Origin: Endomicrobium sp.
GTDB taxonomy: Bacteria; Elusimicrobiota; Endomicrobiia; Endomicrobiales; Endomicrobiaceae
NCBI GenBank assembly: GCA_031286985.1
Contig: JAITTL010000015.1
Location: forward strand, 1 to 59,579
DNA length: 59,579 bases
Reading direction: 5' to 3'
This document shows, piece after piece, positions 23,923-33,296 of the stretch. Position 1 is the stretch's first letter. Every line of letters starts with the position of its first letter. Under the pieces are notes generated by a model that saw only the letters and a list, made by a program, of their open reading frames with translations, searched no databases and was not told where the DNA came from. The position numbers and the translations under genes were made by a program.

Positions 23923-25098
23923 TTAAACCACAATTCTTGGGATATTTGAAGATATTAAACAAGTTATCTCATAATTTATAGTCTCTTGGATTTTTGCAAG
24001 TTCATCAGCTGTTATTTGATCATTCCCCTGCGCTCCTATTAAAACAACCTCATCACCGATAGAAACACCTTTGACACCTGTCACATCTATCATTGTCCCG
24101 CTCATCGTGATCTTTCCGGCAATAGGACAACGTTTCCCTCTAACCAAAACATCTCCCTTATTAGACAGTAACCGATTATATCCATCAGCATAGCCAACTG
24201 GAATTGTAGCAATAACAGAAGCTCTATTTGTAACAAGGGTTCTTCCGTAACTTACACAAAAACCTGAAGGAACTCTCTTTAAAAACGTTATTCTGGTTTT
24301 CCATGATAAAACTGGTTTAACTTTTAAAAATCTATCTGAATTTTTGAAAGGGCTAAGCCCATAAAGATTCAGTCCCTGACGAACACCGTCAAGATGTGTA
24401 CGTTTGTTCTTTAATAGCGCTGCAGAATTTGCAGAATGTGCCATAAATTTCAACTTTAAACTTGTGCGTGCAAATTTTACGATTTTTGTAAAGGTATTCA
24501 ACTGTAATTGTGTAAAAACAGGGTCAGTCCCAGCTACAGCGTAATGTGTATACATACCTGTCATACTTACCCCTGGGACATTTGCGATTTTTTGTAATAT
24601 CCCATATGATGCTTCAGGTTGTGCACCGATACGCCCAAGACCTGTATCTATTTTTAAATGAAAATTTATTTTTTTATTCAGTCTTATTGCTAAATTTTCT
24701 AAAGCCATAAGACCTGATAATGTAGAAATCGTTGGGACCAAAGAATGTGCAACTACCGCTTGAAAATTTTCAAAAGGAAAAATATTTCCCAAAACTAAAA
24801 TGTTAGTTTTTATCCCAGCTTCTCTTAATACAATCCCTTCCTCAAGAGAAGAAACAGCCATCCAATGTGCCCCAGCTTTCTGAGCTTCTCTTGCAAGCGC
24901 ACCCACGCTGTGTCCATAAGCATCGGCCTTCATAACTGCTATGATTTTGGTATCTTTTGCGATGTATTCTTTGATCTTTTTAAAATTGAAATGGAAATTA
25001 CTTTTATCAATTTCAACCCATGTTTGTCTAAAAAAAATTTTAGATCTTTTACTTTTTGTAGGTACTGACACCGGAGCAGCTAATTGTTGATTTTTCAT
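23923..25098 (-). CDS. alr: Alanine racemase
   Basis: AVMKADAYGHSVGALAREAQKAGAHWMAVSSLEEG; HLKIDTGLGRIG. Confidence 0.96.
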   Translation of the reverse strand: MKNQQLAAPVSVPTKSKRSKIFFRQTWVEIDKSNFHFNFKKIKEYIAKDTKIIAVMKADAYGHSVGALAREAQKAGAHWMAVSSLEEGIVLREAGIKTNILVLGNIFPFENFQAVVAHSLVPTISTLSGLMALENLAIRLNKKINFHLKIDTGLGRIGAQPEASYGILQKIANVPGVSMTGMYTHYAVAGTDPVFTQLQLNTFTKIVKFARTSLKLKFMAHSANSAALLKNKRTHLDGVRQGLNLYGLSPFKNSDRFLKVKPVLSWKTRITFLKRVPSGFCVSYGRTLVTNRASVIATIPVGYADGYNRLLSNKGDVLVRGKRCPIAGKITMSGTMIDVTGVKGVSIGDEVVLIGAQGNDQITADELAKIQETINYEITCLISSNIPRIVV

Positions 25099-26465
25099 TG
25101 ATAATCATCCCGTATTTTAGATTCATCGGAGAATTTTACATACTCACCTTCAAAAACTAAATTCACATCGCCTGTGGGACCATTTCTTTGCTTACCTATT
25201 ATAAGCGTAGCTTTCTTTTGTAGTTCGGAATCTTCCCTGTTGTAATATCCCTCTCTGTAAAGCATAGCAACTACATCCGCATCTTGTTCAATTGCACCTG
25301 AATCTCTCAAATCAGAAAGCTGTGGTTTGTTATCTTTTCTACCCCTATCCTCTGTTCTTCTTGAAAGTTGCGATAAAACAACAACCGGAACATCTAAATC
25401 TTTAGCCAAAGCTTTAAGAGATCTTGAAATATCTGAAACTTCTTGCTGGCGAGATTCAAATTTTCTTCCAGAACCACGTATAAACTGAATATAATCTATT
25501 ATTACCAAAGCAAGAGGATTACCTTTCGCTTGAAGTTCGGTTGCAAGTTTTCTCACTCTTGCCCTCAATTCTACAACACTTATATCAGAATCATCATCAA
25601 TAAAAATAGGAGCTTCCGCAATTTTTCCTGCGGCACTTGTAAGCTTAGGCCAATCCGTACTACTGTATTGCCCATTTCTTAATTTTCCAGCGTTTACCCT
25701 TGCCAACGAAGCCAAAAATCTAGACATCAACGCTTCTTGCTTCATTTCGAGAGAAAAAATAGCGACGGCTTTTTTTTCTACAATAGCTACATGTTCGGCA
25801 ATATTTAATGCAAAAGCTGTCTTCCCCATGGATGGACGTGCCGCTAAAATTACAAGTTCTGCCGGATGAAGCCCGGTCGTTTTAGCGTCAAAATCAGAAA
25901 ATCCCGTTGAAAGCCCTGAAATATCTCTTGGGTTAGAATGCAACCTCTCAAGTTTTTGAAGCATAGGTAACACAAGCTTAGAAACACTTGCAAAATCTTT
26001 TCTTCCTTTCTGCTGTGAAATAGCAAATAAAGCCGCCTGCGATTTATCCAATATCTCCTCAGGTGATATTTGTTCATTAAATGCGTAGCTAACCATCGTA
26101 GATCCTACATTAATCAGCTGTCTCAAAATAGATTTATTACGGATAATTGACGCATAGTGTTCTACATTTGCAGCAGTTTGGACGTAATCAATTAGATTTG
26201 TAAGATAAGCAACACCACCTATCTCTGAAAATATTTTATTTTTTTTAAGAGCTTCTGAAACCGTAAGCAAGTCAACAGGTTCATTTTCAATGTATAAGTC
26301 GTGAATTGCTAAAAAGATTTGTTTGTGTATTTCTTTGTAAAAATCAACTTCATTTATTATATCTACAATCTTTAAAATTGCTTCTTTCTCTATGAGCATC
26401 GCACCTAAAATAGCCATTTCTACATCTATAGCCTGTGGTGGAATTTTTTCCATTATATTTGTCAT
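25095..26465 (-). CDS. dnaB: Replicative DNA helicase DnaB
   Basis: ILAARPSMGKTAFALNIAEHVA; DLRDSGAIEQDADVVAMLYRE. Confidence 0.97.
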   Translation of the reverse strand: MTNIMEKIPPQAIDVEMAILGAMLIEKEAILKIVDIINEVDFYKEIHKQIFLAIHDLYIENEPVDLLTVSEALKKNKIFSEIGGVAYLTNLIDYVQTAANVEHYASIIRNKSILRQLINVGSTMVSYAFNEQISPEEILDKSQAALFAISQQKGRKDFASVSKLVLPMLQKLERLHSNPRDISGLSTGFSDFDAKTTGLHPAELVILAARPSMGKTAFALNIAEHVAIVEKKAVAIFSLEMKQEALMSRFLASLARVNAGKLRNGQYSSTDWPKLTSAAGKIAEAPIFIDDDSDISVVELRARVRKLATELQAKGNPLALVIIDYIQFIRGSGRKFESRQQEVSDISRSLKALAKDLDVPVVVLSQLSRRTEDRGRKDNKPQLSDLRDSGAIEQDADVVAMLYREGYYNREDSELQKKATLIIGKQRNGPTGDVNLVFEGEYVKFSDESKIRDDYQ

Positions 26466-26594
26466 CTATTTTTGCCAACTCATTTTCCATATACTCTTTT
26501 CTTCTAAAAATTAAAAGGAACCATCAACACATGTTCATAAGTTGATCTTATACCATAACGCCTACGATACCAATATGATAACTGTTTTCATTTT

Positions 26595-27035
26595 TCAAGT
26601 CACGACAGAAAATTTCACCTTTGCAGTAACCTCAGGATGAAGCCTTACGTTGATCTCATAATCGCCAAGCCCTTTTATATTTTCAGCCAGAAGAACATTA
26701 CGTTTGTTTACTTTAAAACCGTTATCTTCAAAAATTTTAGAAATATTTGCCGCAGTTATTGATCCAAAAATTTTGCCATTTTCGCCAATTTTAACTTTAG
26801 CATGAAACTCTACTTTTTCCATTTTAGAAGCAACTTCTTTCATCGCACTAATTATATCTTCTCTCTGCTTTTCTAGCTTTGCCCTCTCTCTTTCCCAAAC
26901 TTTAAGATTTTCAGAAGTAGCCTCCATAGCAAAATTTTGCGGGATGAGGTAATTCCTCGCATACCCAGGTGAAACCTCCTTTACCTCACCTTGTCTCCCA
27001 ACATTTGTAATATCGGATCTCAATATGATTCTCAT
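26595..27035 (-). CDS. rplI: 50S ribosomal protein L9
   Basis: MRIILRSDITNVGRQGEVKEVSPGYARNYLIPQNFAMEAT; start after GGAGG. Confidence 0.96.
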   Translation of the reverse strand: MRIILRSDITNVGRQGEVKEVSPGYARNYLIPQNFAMEATSENLKVWERERAKLEKQREDIISAMKEVASKMEKVEFHAKVKIGENGKIFGSITAANISKIFEDNGFKVNKRNVLLAENIKGLGDYEINVRLHPEVTAKVKFSVVT

Positions 27036-27085
27036 TTTTTCCTCCGGACAACATCCGCTTAATCTATTTTGAAAAATACAATTAT

Positions 27086-27391
27086 TCAAGCTACTGTAAA
27101 AGGCAAAAGCGCGAGCATCCTTGCTCTCTTAACTGCTCCATCAAGTCTTCTCTGATGCTTTACACACGTCCCTGTTATACGTCCTGAAAGTATTTTCCCT
27201 TTTTCAGTTAAAAACGCACGAAGCAAACCTGCATTTTTATAATCTATTTCAATTTTATCAGCACAAAAGCGGCAGATTTTTTTCCTTATCGGTCCACCCT
27301 TTTTAAATTTTCCACCAGGTCTTCCATGCCCTTCAGCCGCAGATCCTTGAAATCTCGCTTTTTGTCCCATCGATTTTTTTACATACGCCAT
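27086..27391 (-). CDS. rpsR: 30S ribosomal protein S18
   Basis: [59 protein letters not shown]. Confidence 0.96.
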   Translation of the reverse strand: MAYVKKSMGQKARFQGSAAEGHGRPGGKFKKGGPIRKKICRFCADKIEIDYKNAGLLRAFLTEKGKILSGRITGTCVKHQRRLDGAVKRARMLALLPFTVA

Positions 27392-27410
27392 TATTCCTCC
27401 CTCCAATTAC

Positions 27411-27893
27411 TCAAAACGGTATATCATCATCATTATCAATCGTATTAGTATTATCAATTTGTTCATGCGCCTCGTTTTCACTTGCACTTTCTTCAACAAA
27501 TTTTGCACCAACTACCATGTCATCCTGCTTGACTACAGAAAGAAACTGTACTCTTGAAGCGATAACTTCCAAACGACTTCTTTTTACCCCATCAGTTCCT
27601 TCCCACTTATTCGTCTGTAATCTTCCTTCTACATGTACTGGGAATCCTTTTTTAAGACGTTCACCACACCTCTCTGCCTGATCGCCCCAAACAACAATCG
27701 GAACAAACGTCGGATCAGCATCCCTCCACTCGCCAGTGACAGGATCTTTCGTTCTCCTGCTAATGGCCACATCAAAAGAGCAAACCGCTTTCCCTGTGCT
27801 GGTACGTCTTAACTCTGGATCTCTTGTCAATCTACCAACTAAAACAACACTGTTTTGTTCAGGTAAGCGAAGATTGCTCTGTTTCTGATTCAT
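27411..27893 (-). CDS. ssb: Single-stranded DNA-binding protein
   Basis: OB-fold VVLVGRLTRDPELRRTSTGKAVCSFDVAISR; acidic C-terminal tip DDDIPF. Confidence 0.97.
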   Translation of the reverse strand: MNQKQSNLRLPEQNSVVLVGRLTRDPELRRTSTGKAVCSFDVAISRRTKDPVTGEWRDADPTFVPIVVWGDQAERCGERLKKGFPVHVEGRLQTNKWEGTDGVKRSRLEVIASRVQFLSVVKQDDMVVGAKFVEESASENEAHEQIDNTNTIDNDDDIPF

Positions 27894-28272
27894 TTTGCTT
27901 TACCTCCAACGATTGTTCGATATCAAGATCTTGTGATTTTTCCTGTAAATCTGGTTTTGGTGCGGATGTAGCAGCAACTTCTTTCTTTTTCTTTTTAATT
28001 TTAACAGTCAAAAATCTCATAACTGAATCGTTAAATTTCAAAAAGTTTTCCAGGGCATAAACTGTTTCGCCACCACCGGCAAACTCCACATAAACATAGC
28101 TTCCTTCACGAAATTTATCAATGGCATATGCAAGTTTTTTCTTACCAAGCTGCTGAACTACTTTGATGGTCCCTTCAGATGTTTCGATGATTTTAATTGC
28201 TTTCGCGGTGAGCTCTTCAATTTTTTCCTGCGATAATTCTGGAGAAACAACAAGCGTGCTTTCATAGTCCAT
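27859..28272 (-). CDS. rpsF: 30S ribosomal protein S6
   Basis: YESTLVVSPELSQEKIEELTAKAIKII...QLGKKKLAYAIDKFREGSYVYVEFAG; rpsF-ssb-rpsR-rplI synteny. Confidence 0.95.
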   Translation of the reverse strand: MDYESTLVVSPELSQEKIEELTAKAIKIIETSEGTIKVVQQLGKKKLAYAIDKFREGSYVYVEFAGGGETVYALENFLKFNDSVMRFLTVKIKKKKKEVAATSAPKPDLQEKSQDLDIEQSLEVKQNESETEQSSLT

Positions 28273-28551
28273 ATTTTAATGTCTCCTTTTTGGAATTTCC
28301 TAAAAACTCAATCTCTAAAAGAGACTAAATCTCTTAAGATTCAGCCTTATGTGTAAACACACTTAAAGCAAAAGATTATAAAAAAGTCCTGTTATTATAC
28401 AAAATAAATGATATTTTTCAATTCGTTTATAGCTCCATTCTTCATCTGACAGCAATGCCACTATGATTGGTATATTGAATAAAAAATAGATAAGGTAGCG
28501 GATTATCAAATTAGTAATAAAATTCAAATTTATATTATAATATCGACGAAC

Positions 28552-29952
28552 ATGAAGAACATAGCTATACCAAAAAATCATGAATCAATAATTTATAAAA
28601 TTTCCACTACCGCAAAAGAGAATAATTTTGAAGCGTATATTGTTGGCGGATTTGTAAGGGATTTATTGCTTGATAGAGAACCTAAAGATTTGGACGTCAT
28701 GGTTTGTGCAAAAAAAGATACATTGTATGAGCATCTGGCAGGAATAAATTTTTCCAAAATAGTTGCAAATAAGTATAAACTGCTCGAACCTGTTGTTTTT
28801 GAAAAATTTGGAACATCTAAATTATTTATAGATTGCCAAGAAGTAGAATTTATAATGCCCCGAAAAGAATATTATGACTCAAATTCAAGAAATCCAGAAA
28901 CGCAACCTGCTTCTCTTAAACAAGATGCGTTAAGGCGAGATTTTACTATAAACGCACTGTTTTTGAGACTTGATGACATGAAAATTTTAGATCTTACTTC
29001 TAAGGGACTTATTGACTTAAAAAATAAAATCATAAGGGTAACAGATCCTCCAAATGCTGAAATAATATTTAGGCAAGATCCTTTAAGAATATTGCGTGCT
29101 ATAAGACAAAGTTTACAACTAGGATTTAGCATTGAAAACGAAACTTACGATGCGATGAAAATCTCAGTACCACGAATTAAAATTATCTCACACGAACGAG
29201 TGAGAGACGAAATAAATAAAATATTGGTTGAGATCAATCCATCAAAAGCATTTATGTCCATGGATGAAATTGATTTGCTGGATGAAATTTTGCCGGAAAT
29301 TACAAGATTGAAAAATTTAGAACAACCTTCAAAATATCATATTGACGATGTTTTCGCACATAGTTTAAAAGTTTTAGATAGAACAAGTAACGATGTTGTT
29401 TTAAGAATGGCTGCTTTACTTCATGACATAGGTAAATATTCAACACATGAAAAAACTGCCAAAGGAATTTCTTTCCATAAGCATGATACCGAAGGAGCCA
29501 AAGAGGCTGAATCCATTTTAAAAAGACTTAAGTATTCAAGGGAGTTTATAAAAAAAACTGTAACTGTTATACAAAATCATATGTACCCTAAGATGTATTC
29601 AGATAACTGGACAGACAGTGCGGTACGCAGATTTGTTAAAAAATGTGGTAATGAACTTAATTTAATAATGCAACTTTCAAAAGCAGACTATGGCAGATAT
29701 AGCTACACCCATAAACTTACTGAACTAAATAGGAGAATTGAAGATTTAAAATCAAAAAATATGTTGTCGCCAAAATCTGAATTGATTTCTGGGGAAGAAC
29801 TTATGGAGATATTTAATAAGCCAGCCGGAAAATGGATACAGACAACAAAAAATACAATAGAAGAAATGCTATTAGAAAATCCTATTCTTACAAAAGAAGA
29901 AGTTATTGAAGTAATTAAAAAATTGAAAAATGAAAAGAGACGGTATACTTGA
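28552..29952 (+). CDS. CCA tRNA nucleotidyltransferase/poly(A) polymerase-type protein with HD domain
   Basis: YIVGGFVRDLLLDREPKDLDVMV; RRDFTINALFLRL; HD motif AALLHDIGKYST. Confidence 0.94.
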   Translation: MKNIAIPKNHESIIYKISTTAKENNFEAYIVGGFVRDLLLDREPKDLDVMVCAKKDTLYEHLAGINFSKIVANKYKLLEPVVFEKFGTSKLFIDCQEVEFIMPRKEYYDSNSRNPETQPASLKQDALRRDFTINALFLRLDDMKILDLTSKGLIDLKNKIIRVTDPPNAEIIFRQDPLRILRAIRQSLQLGFSIENETYDAMKISVPRIKIISHERVRDEINKILVEINPSKAFMSMDEIDLLDEILPEITRLKNLEQPSKYHIDDVFAHSLKVLDRTSNDVVLRMAALLHDIGKYSTHEKTAKGISFHKHDTEGAKEAESILKRLKYSREFIKKTVTVIQNHMYPKMYSDNWTDSAVRRFVKKCGNELNLIMQLSKADYGRYSYTHKLTELNRRIEDLKSKNMLSPKSELISGEELMEIFNKPAGKWIQTTKNTIEEMLLENPILTKEEVIEVIKKLKNEKRRYT

Positions 29953-30206
29953 AAAAACTACAAATCAGTATGAAAATAACATCAAAGATCGAAGAATTAA
30001 GCAAGAAGATTAAATGTCAAAAAATCAAAGCAGATGAAAAAATGAAGCACGCTTGTAACGCTGAAGGTCTATTTGTAGGTGGGATAATTGGGTTAAGCAT
30101 AGGTGTGATGTTTTTTTTCGATATTCTTTTTTCAATGGAATTAGGAATGTTTTTGGGACTAATTGTTGAAAGTAGGCAAAAGAAGAAGAAAGATAACAGC
30201 GTGTAA
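29949..30206 (+). CDS. Hypothetical small membrane protein
   Basis: Start overlaps the cca stop; two hydrophobic segments. Confidence 0.4.
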   Translation: MKKLQISMKITSKIEELSKKIKCQKIKADEKMKHACNAEGLFVGGIIGLSIGVMFFFDILFSMELGMFLGLIVESRQKKKKDNSV

Positions 30207-30258
30207 AAACATATGTACTTCTCTAAAATTTAATACATTATGTAGTCCTTACGACTGA

Positions 30259-30287
30259 TTGAAATAAGAGTATATTTTGTATATAAT
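30259..30287 (+). promoter_or_regulatory. Sigma70-type promoter of the tRNA pair
   Basis: TTGAAA - 17 nt - TATAAT, 16 nt before tRNA-Glu. Confidence 0.65.
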
Positions 30288-30303
30288 CGAACCTGTTTTG
30301 CGT

Positions 30304-30377
30304 GCTGCCATCGTCTAGCGGTTTAGGACACCGCCCTCTCAAGGCGGAGATCACGGGTTCAAATCCCGTTGGCAGCG
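30304..30377 (+). tRNA. tRNA-Glu (anticodon CTC)
   Basis: Acceptor GCTGCCA/TGGCAGC, anticodon arm CCGCC-CTCTCAA-GGCGG, T arm ACGGG-TTCAAAT-CCCGT; CCA not encoded. Confidence 0.92.
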
Positions 30378-30409
30378 TTTCGTGTTTTAGCAGAATCGTT
30401 CAAAGTGAT

Positions 30410-30483
30410 GCGCCCATAGCTTAATTGGATAGAGCATTTGACTACGAATCAAAAGGTTAGAGGTTCAATTCCTCTTGGGCGCG
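30410..30483 (+). tRNA. tRNA-Arg (anticodon ACG)
   Basis: Acceptor GCGCCCA/TGGGCGC, anticodon arm TTTGA-CTACGAA-TCAAA, T arm GAGG-TTCAATT-CCTC. Confidence 0.92.
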
Positions 30484-30587
30484 TTTGGGTTTTATTAAGC
30501 TTTTTTTCCGCGCAATTCTAAAAAGCCATGGAGTGTGGTTTGATGATTAGATAAAATTGCTTAAAATTTAAATAACAGAGGAAAATC

Positions 30588-30815
30588 ATGGCCTTAAGAG
30601 AGGAAGTAGAAAAAGCTTTGGAGTCTGTAAGACCTCGTTTACAGGCAGATGGTGGGGATGTTGAATTGGTAGATGTAAGTGAAGATGGAATTGTAAAGGT
30701 AAAACTTAAAGGAGCTTGTGGCGGATGTCCTATGGCTGCTATGACTTTGCAAAATAGTATTACAAATACAATTAAGCAAGCTGTTCCAAAAATAAAAGAA
30801 GTTCAGGCCATCTAG
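30588..30815 (+). CDS. NifU C-terminal domain (Nfu-type) Fe-S scaffold protein
   Basis: VRPRLQADGGDVELVDVSEDGIVKVKLKGACGGCPMAAMTLQNSI. Confidence 0.93.
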   Translation: MALREEVEKALESVRPRLQADGGDVELVDVSEDGIVKVKLKGACGGCPMAAMTLQNSITNTIKQAVPKIKEVQAI

Positions 30816-30860
30816 TTTTTAAAGTCTTGGCGTTAAAGAGGATGGTATGCAAGTTGTTAA

Positions 30861-31790
30861 ATGGAAATTGGAATGAATGTGAAAATACGAGTGCCAGCAA
30901 CTATTGCAAATTTAGGACCTGGTTTTGATGTTTTTGGGGCGGCTTTGTCACTGTATAACGAATTTGAAGCAGAGTATGTTACTGATGCTAAAGAGACGCA
31001 CTTTATACTAAATGGAGAAGGGAAAGAGTTGCTTGAGAAGAAAGACAAAAATCTGGTTTGGCAAGCAATGCAAAAAACTTTTGAGCTTTTATCTGAGGAC
31101 AAGTACAATTTAAAAAATTTAAATATAACGATTAATACAAACATTCCTCTTAGCAGGGGCCTTGGGTCGAGTGCTTCAGCTATAGTTGGTGGCATTTGTT
31201 TAGCAAATGCTTTATGCAAAAACAAGCTTAATAGACGCCAAATTGCCGATTTAGCGATCAAAATTGAAGGCCATCCAGATAATGTTGTCCCTGCAGTTTA
31301 TGGTGGCCTGTGTATCTGTGGTAAAAATGAGTACGGAGACACAGGAATTTTAACACAACTTCCCATTCCTAAACTTAAAGTTGTTTTATGTATTCCATTT
31401 TTTGAATTAAGAACGAAATATTTAAGAGAAATTTTACCTACAACGGTAAGTTTAGATGATGCTGTTTTTAACATTTCAAGAGTTGCCATTCTTACAACCG
31501 CTTTTTGTTGCGGAGATTATGCTCTTTTAAGACAAGCTATGCAAGACAAAATTCACCAACCATACAGAAAAAAGATGATTCCAGCTATGGACAAGGTTTT
31601 AGAAAAAACATTATCTGCTGGGGCTTACGGAGCATTTCTTTCAGGTTCAGGACCTACTCTTGCTGCTTTGTGTGATAAAAAAAACGTGGTAAATATTCAA
31701 AAATCTATGATATCTACATGGAAGGAAGAAAATGTTTTTGCTAGATCATGTATATTGGATTTTGATAGCGAAGGAGTTTTAGAAATATAA
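30861..31790 (+). CDS. thrB: Homoserine kinase
   Basis: GHMP kinase: VPATIANLGPGFDVFGAALSLYN; PLSRGLGSSASAIVGG. Confidence 0.94.
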   Translation: MEIGMNVKIRVPATIANLGPGFDVFGAALSLYNEFEAEYVTDAKETHFILNGEGKELLEKKDKNLVWQAMQKTFELLSEDKYNLKNLNITINTNIPLSRGLGSSASAIVGGICLANALCKNKLNRRQIADLAIKIEGHPDNVVPAVYGGLCICGKNEYGDTGILTQLPIPKLKVVLCIPFFELRTKYLREILPTTVSLDDAVFNISRVAILTTAFCCGDYALLRQAMQDKIHQPYRKKMIPAMDKVLEKTLSAGAYGAFLSGSGPTLAALCDKKNVVNIQKSMISTWKEENVFARSCILDFDSEGVLEI

Positions 31791-31838
31791 GAAAGTTTTC
31801 TTGCAATGATACAGGCATAATGAATGGGGGGAGCCAAG

Positions 31839-33068
31839 ATGTCTCTTGTGATAATGAAGTTTGGCGGATCTTCTTTGGAAGATGATGGAAAAATGAAACT
31901 TGTCGCAAGAAAAATAATCGCAAAAAAAAATACTTACGATAATGTTGTTGTTGTGGTTTCGGCTCCAGGGGATACAACTGATAATTTACTTAAAATGGCT
32001 GACAAAATTACATCCAGTCCTCCTGGGAGAGAAATGGATATGTTACTTGCAACTGGAGAAATGGTTTCTGCTTCTCTTCTTGCGATGGCACTTGGGTCTA
32101 TGTGTGAAAAGGTAGTCGCTATGACAGGGCCACAGGCAGGTATTTTAGCAAACTCCAATTATACATGCGCTAAAATTAAGAAAGTTAATCCTAAAAAAAT
32201 TAAAATTCAACTTGCAAAAAGAAATATCGTCATAGTTGCAGGGTTTCAGGCTTTAAATCCCAGAGGAGATATAACAACACTGGGAAGGGGTGGATCAGAC
32301 CTGACTGCTGTCGCTTTAGCAGCTGCGTTAAAAGCCAACTTTTGTGAAATATATTCTGATGTAGAAGGTGTGTATACAACTGACCCAAGAGTTGTAAAAA
32401 ATGCAAAAAAAATTGACTATATATCTTACGATGAAATGCTCGAAATGGCAGGATCCGGTGCTCGGGTGTTACAGTCAAGAAGTGTTGAAGTTGCAAAAAA
32501 ATTTAACATTGAAATACACTCAAGAAGTACTTTCAGTGAAAATCAAGGGACTATAATAACAAGTGAAGAAAAAATCAGGAGGAAAAAGATGGAGGCGCTA
32601 CTCATTTCAGGAATAACTTTTGATGAAAATCAAGTAAAATTTACAATTGTAGATTTGCCAGATGTTCCTGGAGTTGCTGCAAAAATTTTCAGCAGGCTTG
32701 CAAAAATTGGTATTAACGTGGATATGATTATTCAATCTGCAGCTGTTGGTAAAAAGAATGATATTTCATTTACTGTTAGTAAACGAGATATTAAAAAGAC
32801 CCAAATGGAATTAGACAAAACAGCTGCTGAACTTAAAGATGTTGTTATTGTTTGCGATGAACATGTTGCAAAAGTTTCAATTATTGGAATAGGGATGAAA
32901 AGCAATGCTGGTGTTGCAGCACAAATGTTTGAAATACTTCACAAAAAGGGTATAAATATTGAAATGATTTCTACAAGTGAAATTAAAATATCGTGCATTG
33001 TCGATGAACTTGATATGGAAAAAGCCGTCAAAGAACTACATAAAGGCTTTGGCCTTTCAAAGGAATAG
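31839..33068 (+). CDS. lysC: Aspartate kinase
   Basis: MSLVIMKFGGSSLEDDGKMKLVARKI; TLGRGGSDLTAVALAAAL; C-terminal ACT domains. Confidence 0.96.
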   Translation: MSLVIMKFGGSSLEDDGKMKLVARKIIAKKNTYDNVVVVVSAPGDTTDNLLKMADKITSSPPGREMDMLLATGEMVSASLLAMALGSMCEKVVAMTGPQAGILANSNYTCAKIKKVNPKKIKIQLAKRNIVIVAGFQALNPRGDITTLGRGGSDLTAVALAAALKANFCEIYSDVEGVYTTDPRVVKNAKKIDYISYDEMLEMAGSGARVLQSRSVEVAKKFNIEIHSRSTFSENQGTIITSEEKIRRKKMEALLISGITFDENQVKFTIVDLPDVPGVAAKIFSRLAKIGINVDMIIQSAAVGKKNDISFTVSKRDIKKTQMELDKTAAELKDVVIVCDEHVAKVSIIGIGMKSNAGVAAQMFEILHKKGINIEMISTSEIKISCIVDELDMEKAVKELHKGFGLSKE

Positions 33069-33079
33069 AAAGAAATTTT

Positions 33080-33271
33080 ATGAAAGACTTAAAAGGTTTT
33101 ATCTTGATAAAATTTGTGATGGTAATTGCCATAATAGCAATATTAGGAATTGTAGCTGTTCGCGTCTACAAGAATTATATTAAAAAACCAAAAATAGCAC
33201 CTATCAATATTGTTATTGAAGAATCTGTATCTGAAAATGATTCATGTGGACGAAAAATCTTGGCTGTATAA
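33080..33271 (+). pseudogene. Truncated/degenerate type IV pilin-like N-terminus
   Basis: MKDLKGFILIKFVMVIAIIAILGIVAVRVYKNYIKKP resembles class III signal GFTLIELMVVIAIIGIL, but 63 aa and Lys at the +5 Glu position. Confidence 0.5.
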
Positions 33272-33296
33272 CCATTTGTATAATTTTGGAGCACAA

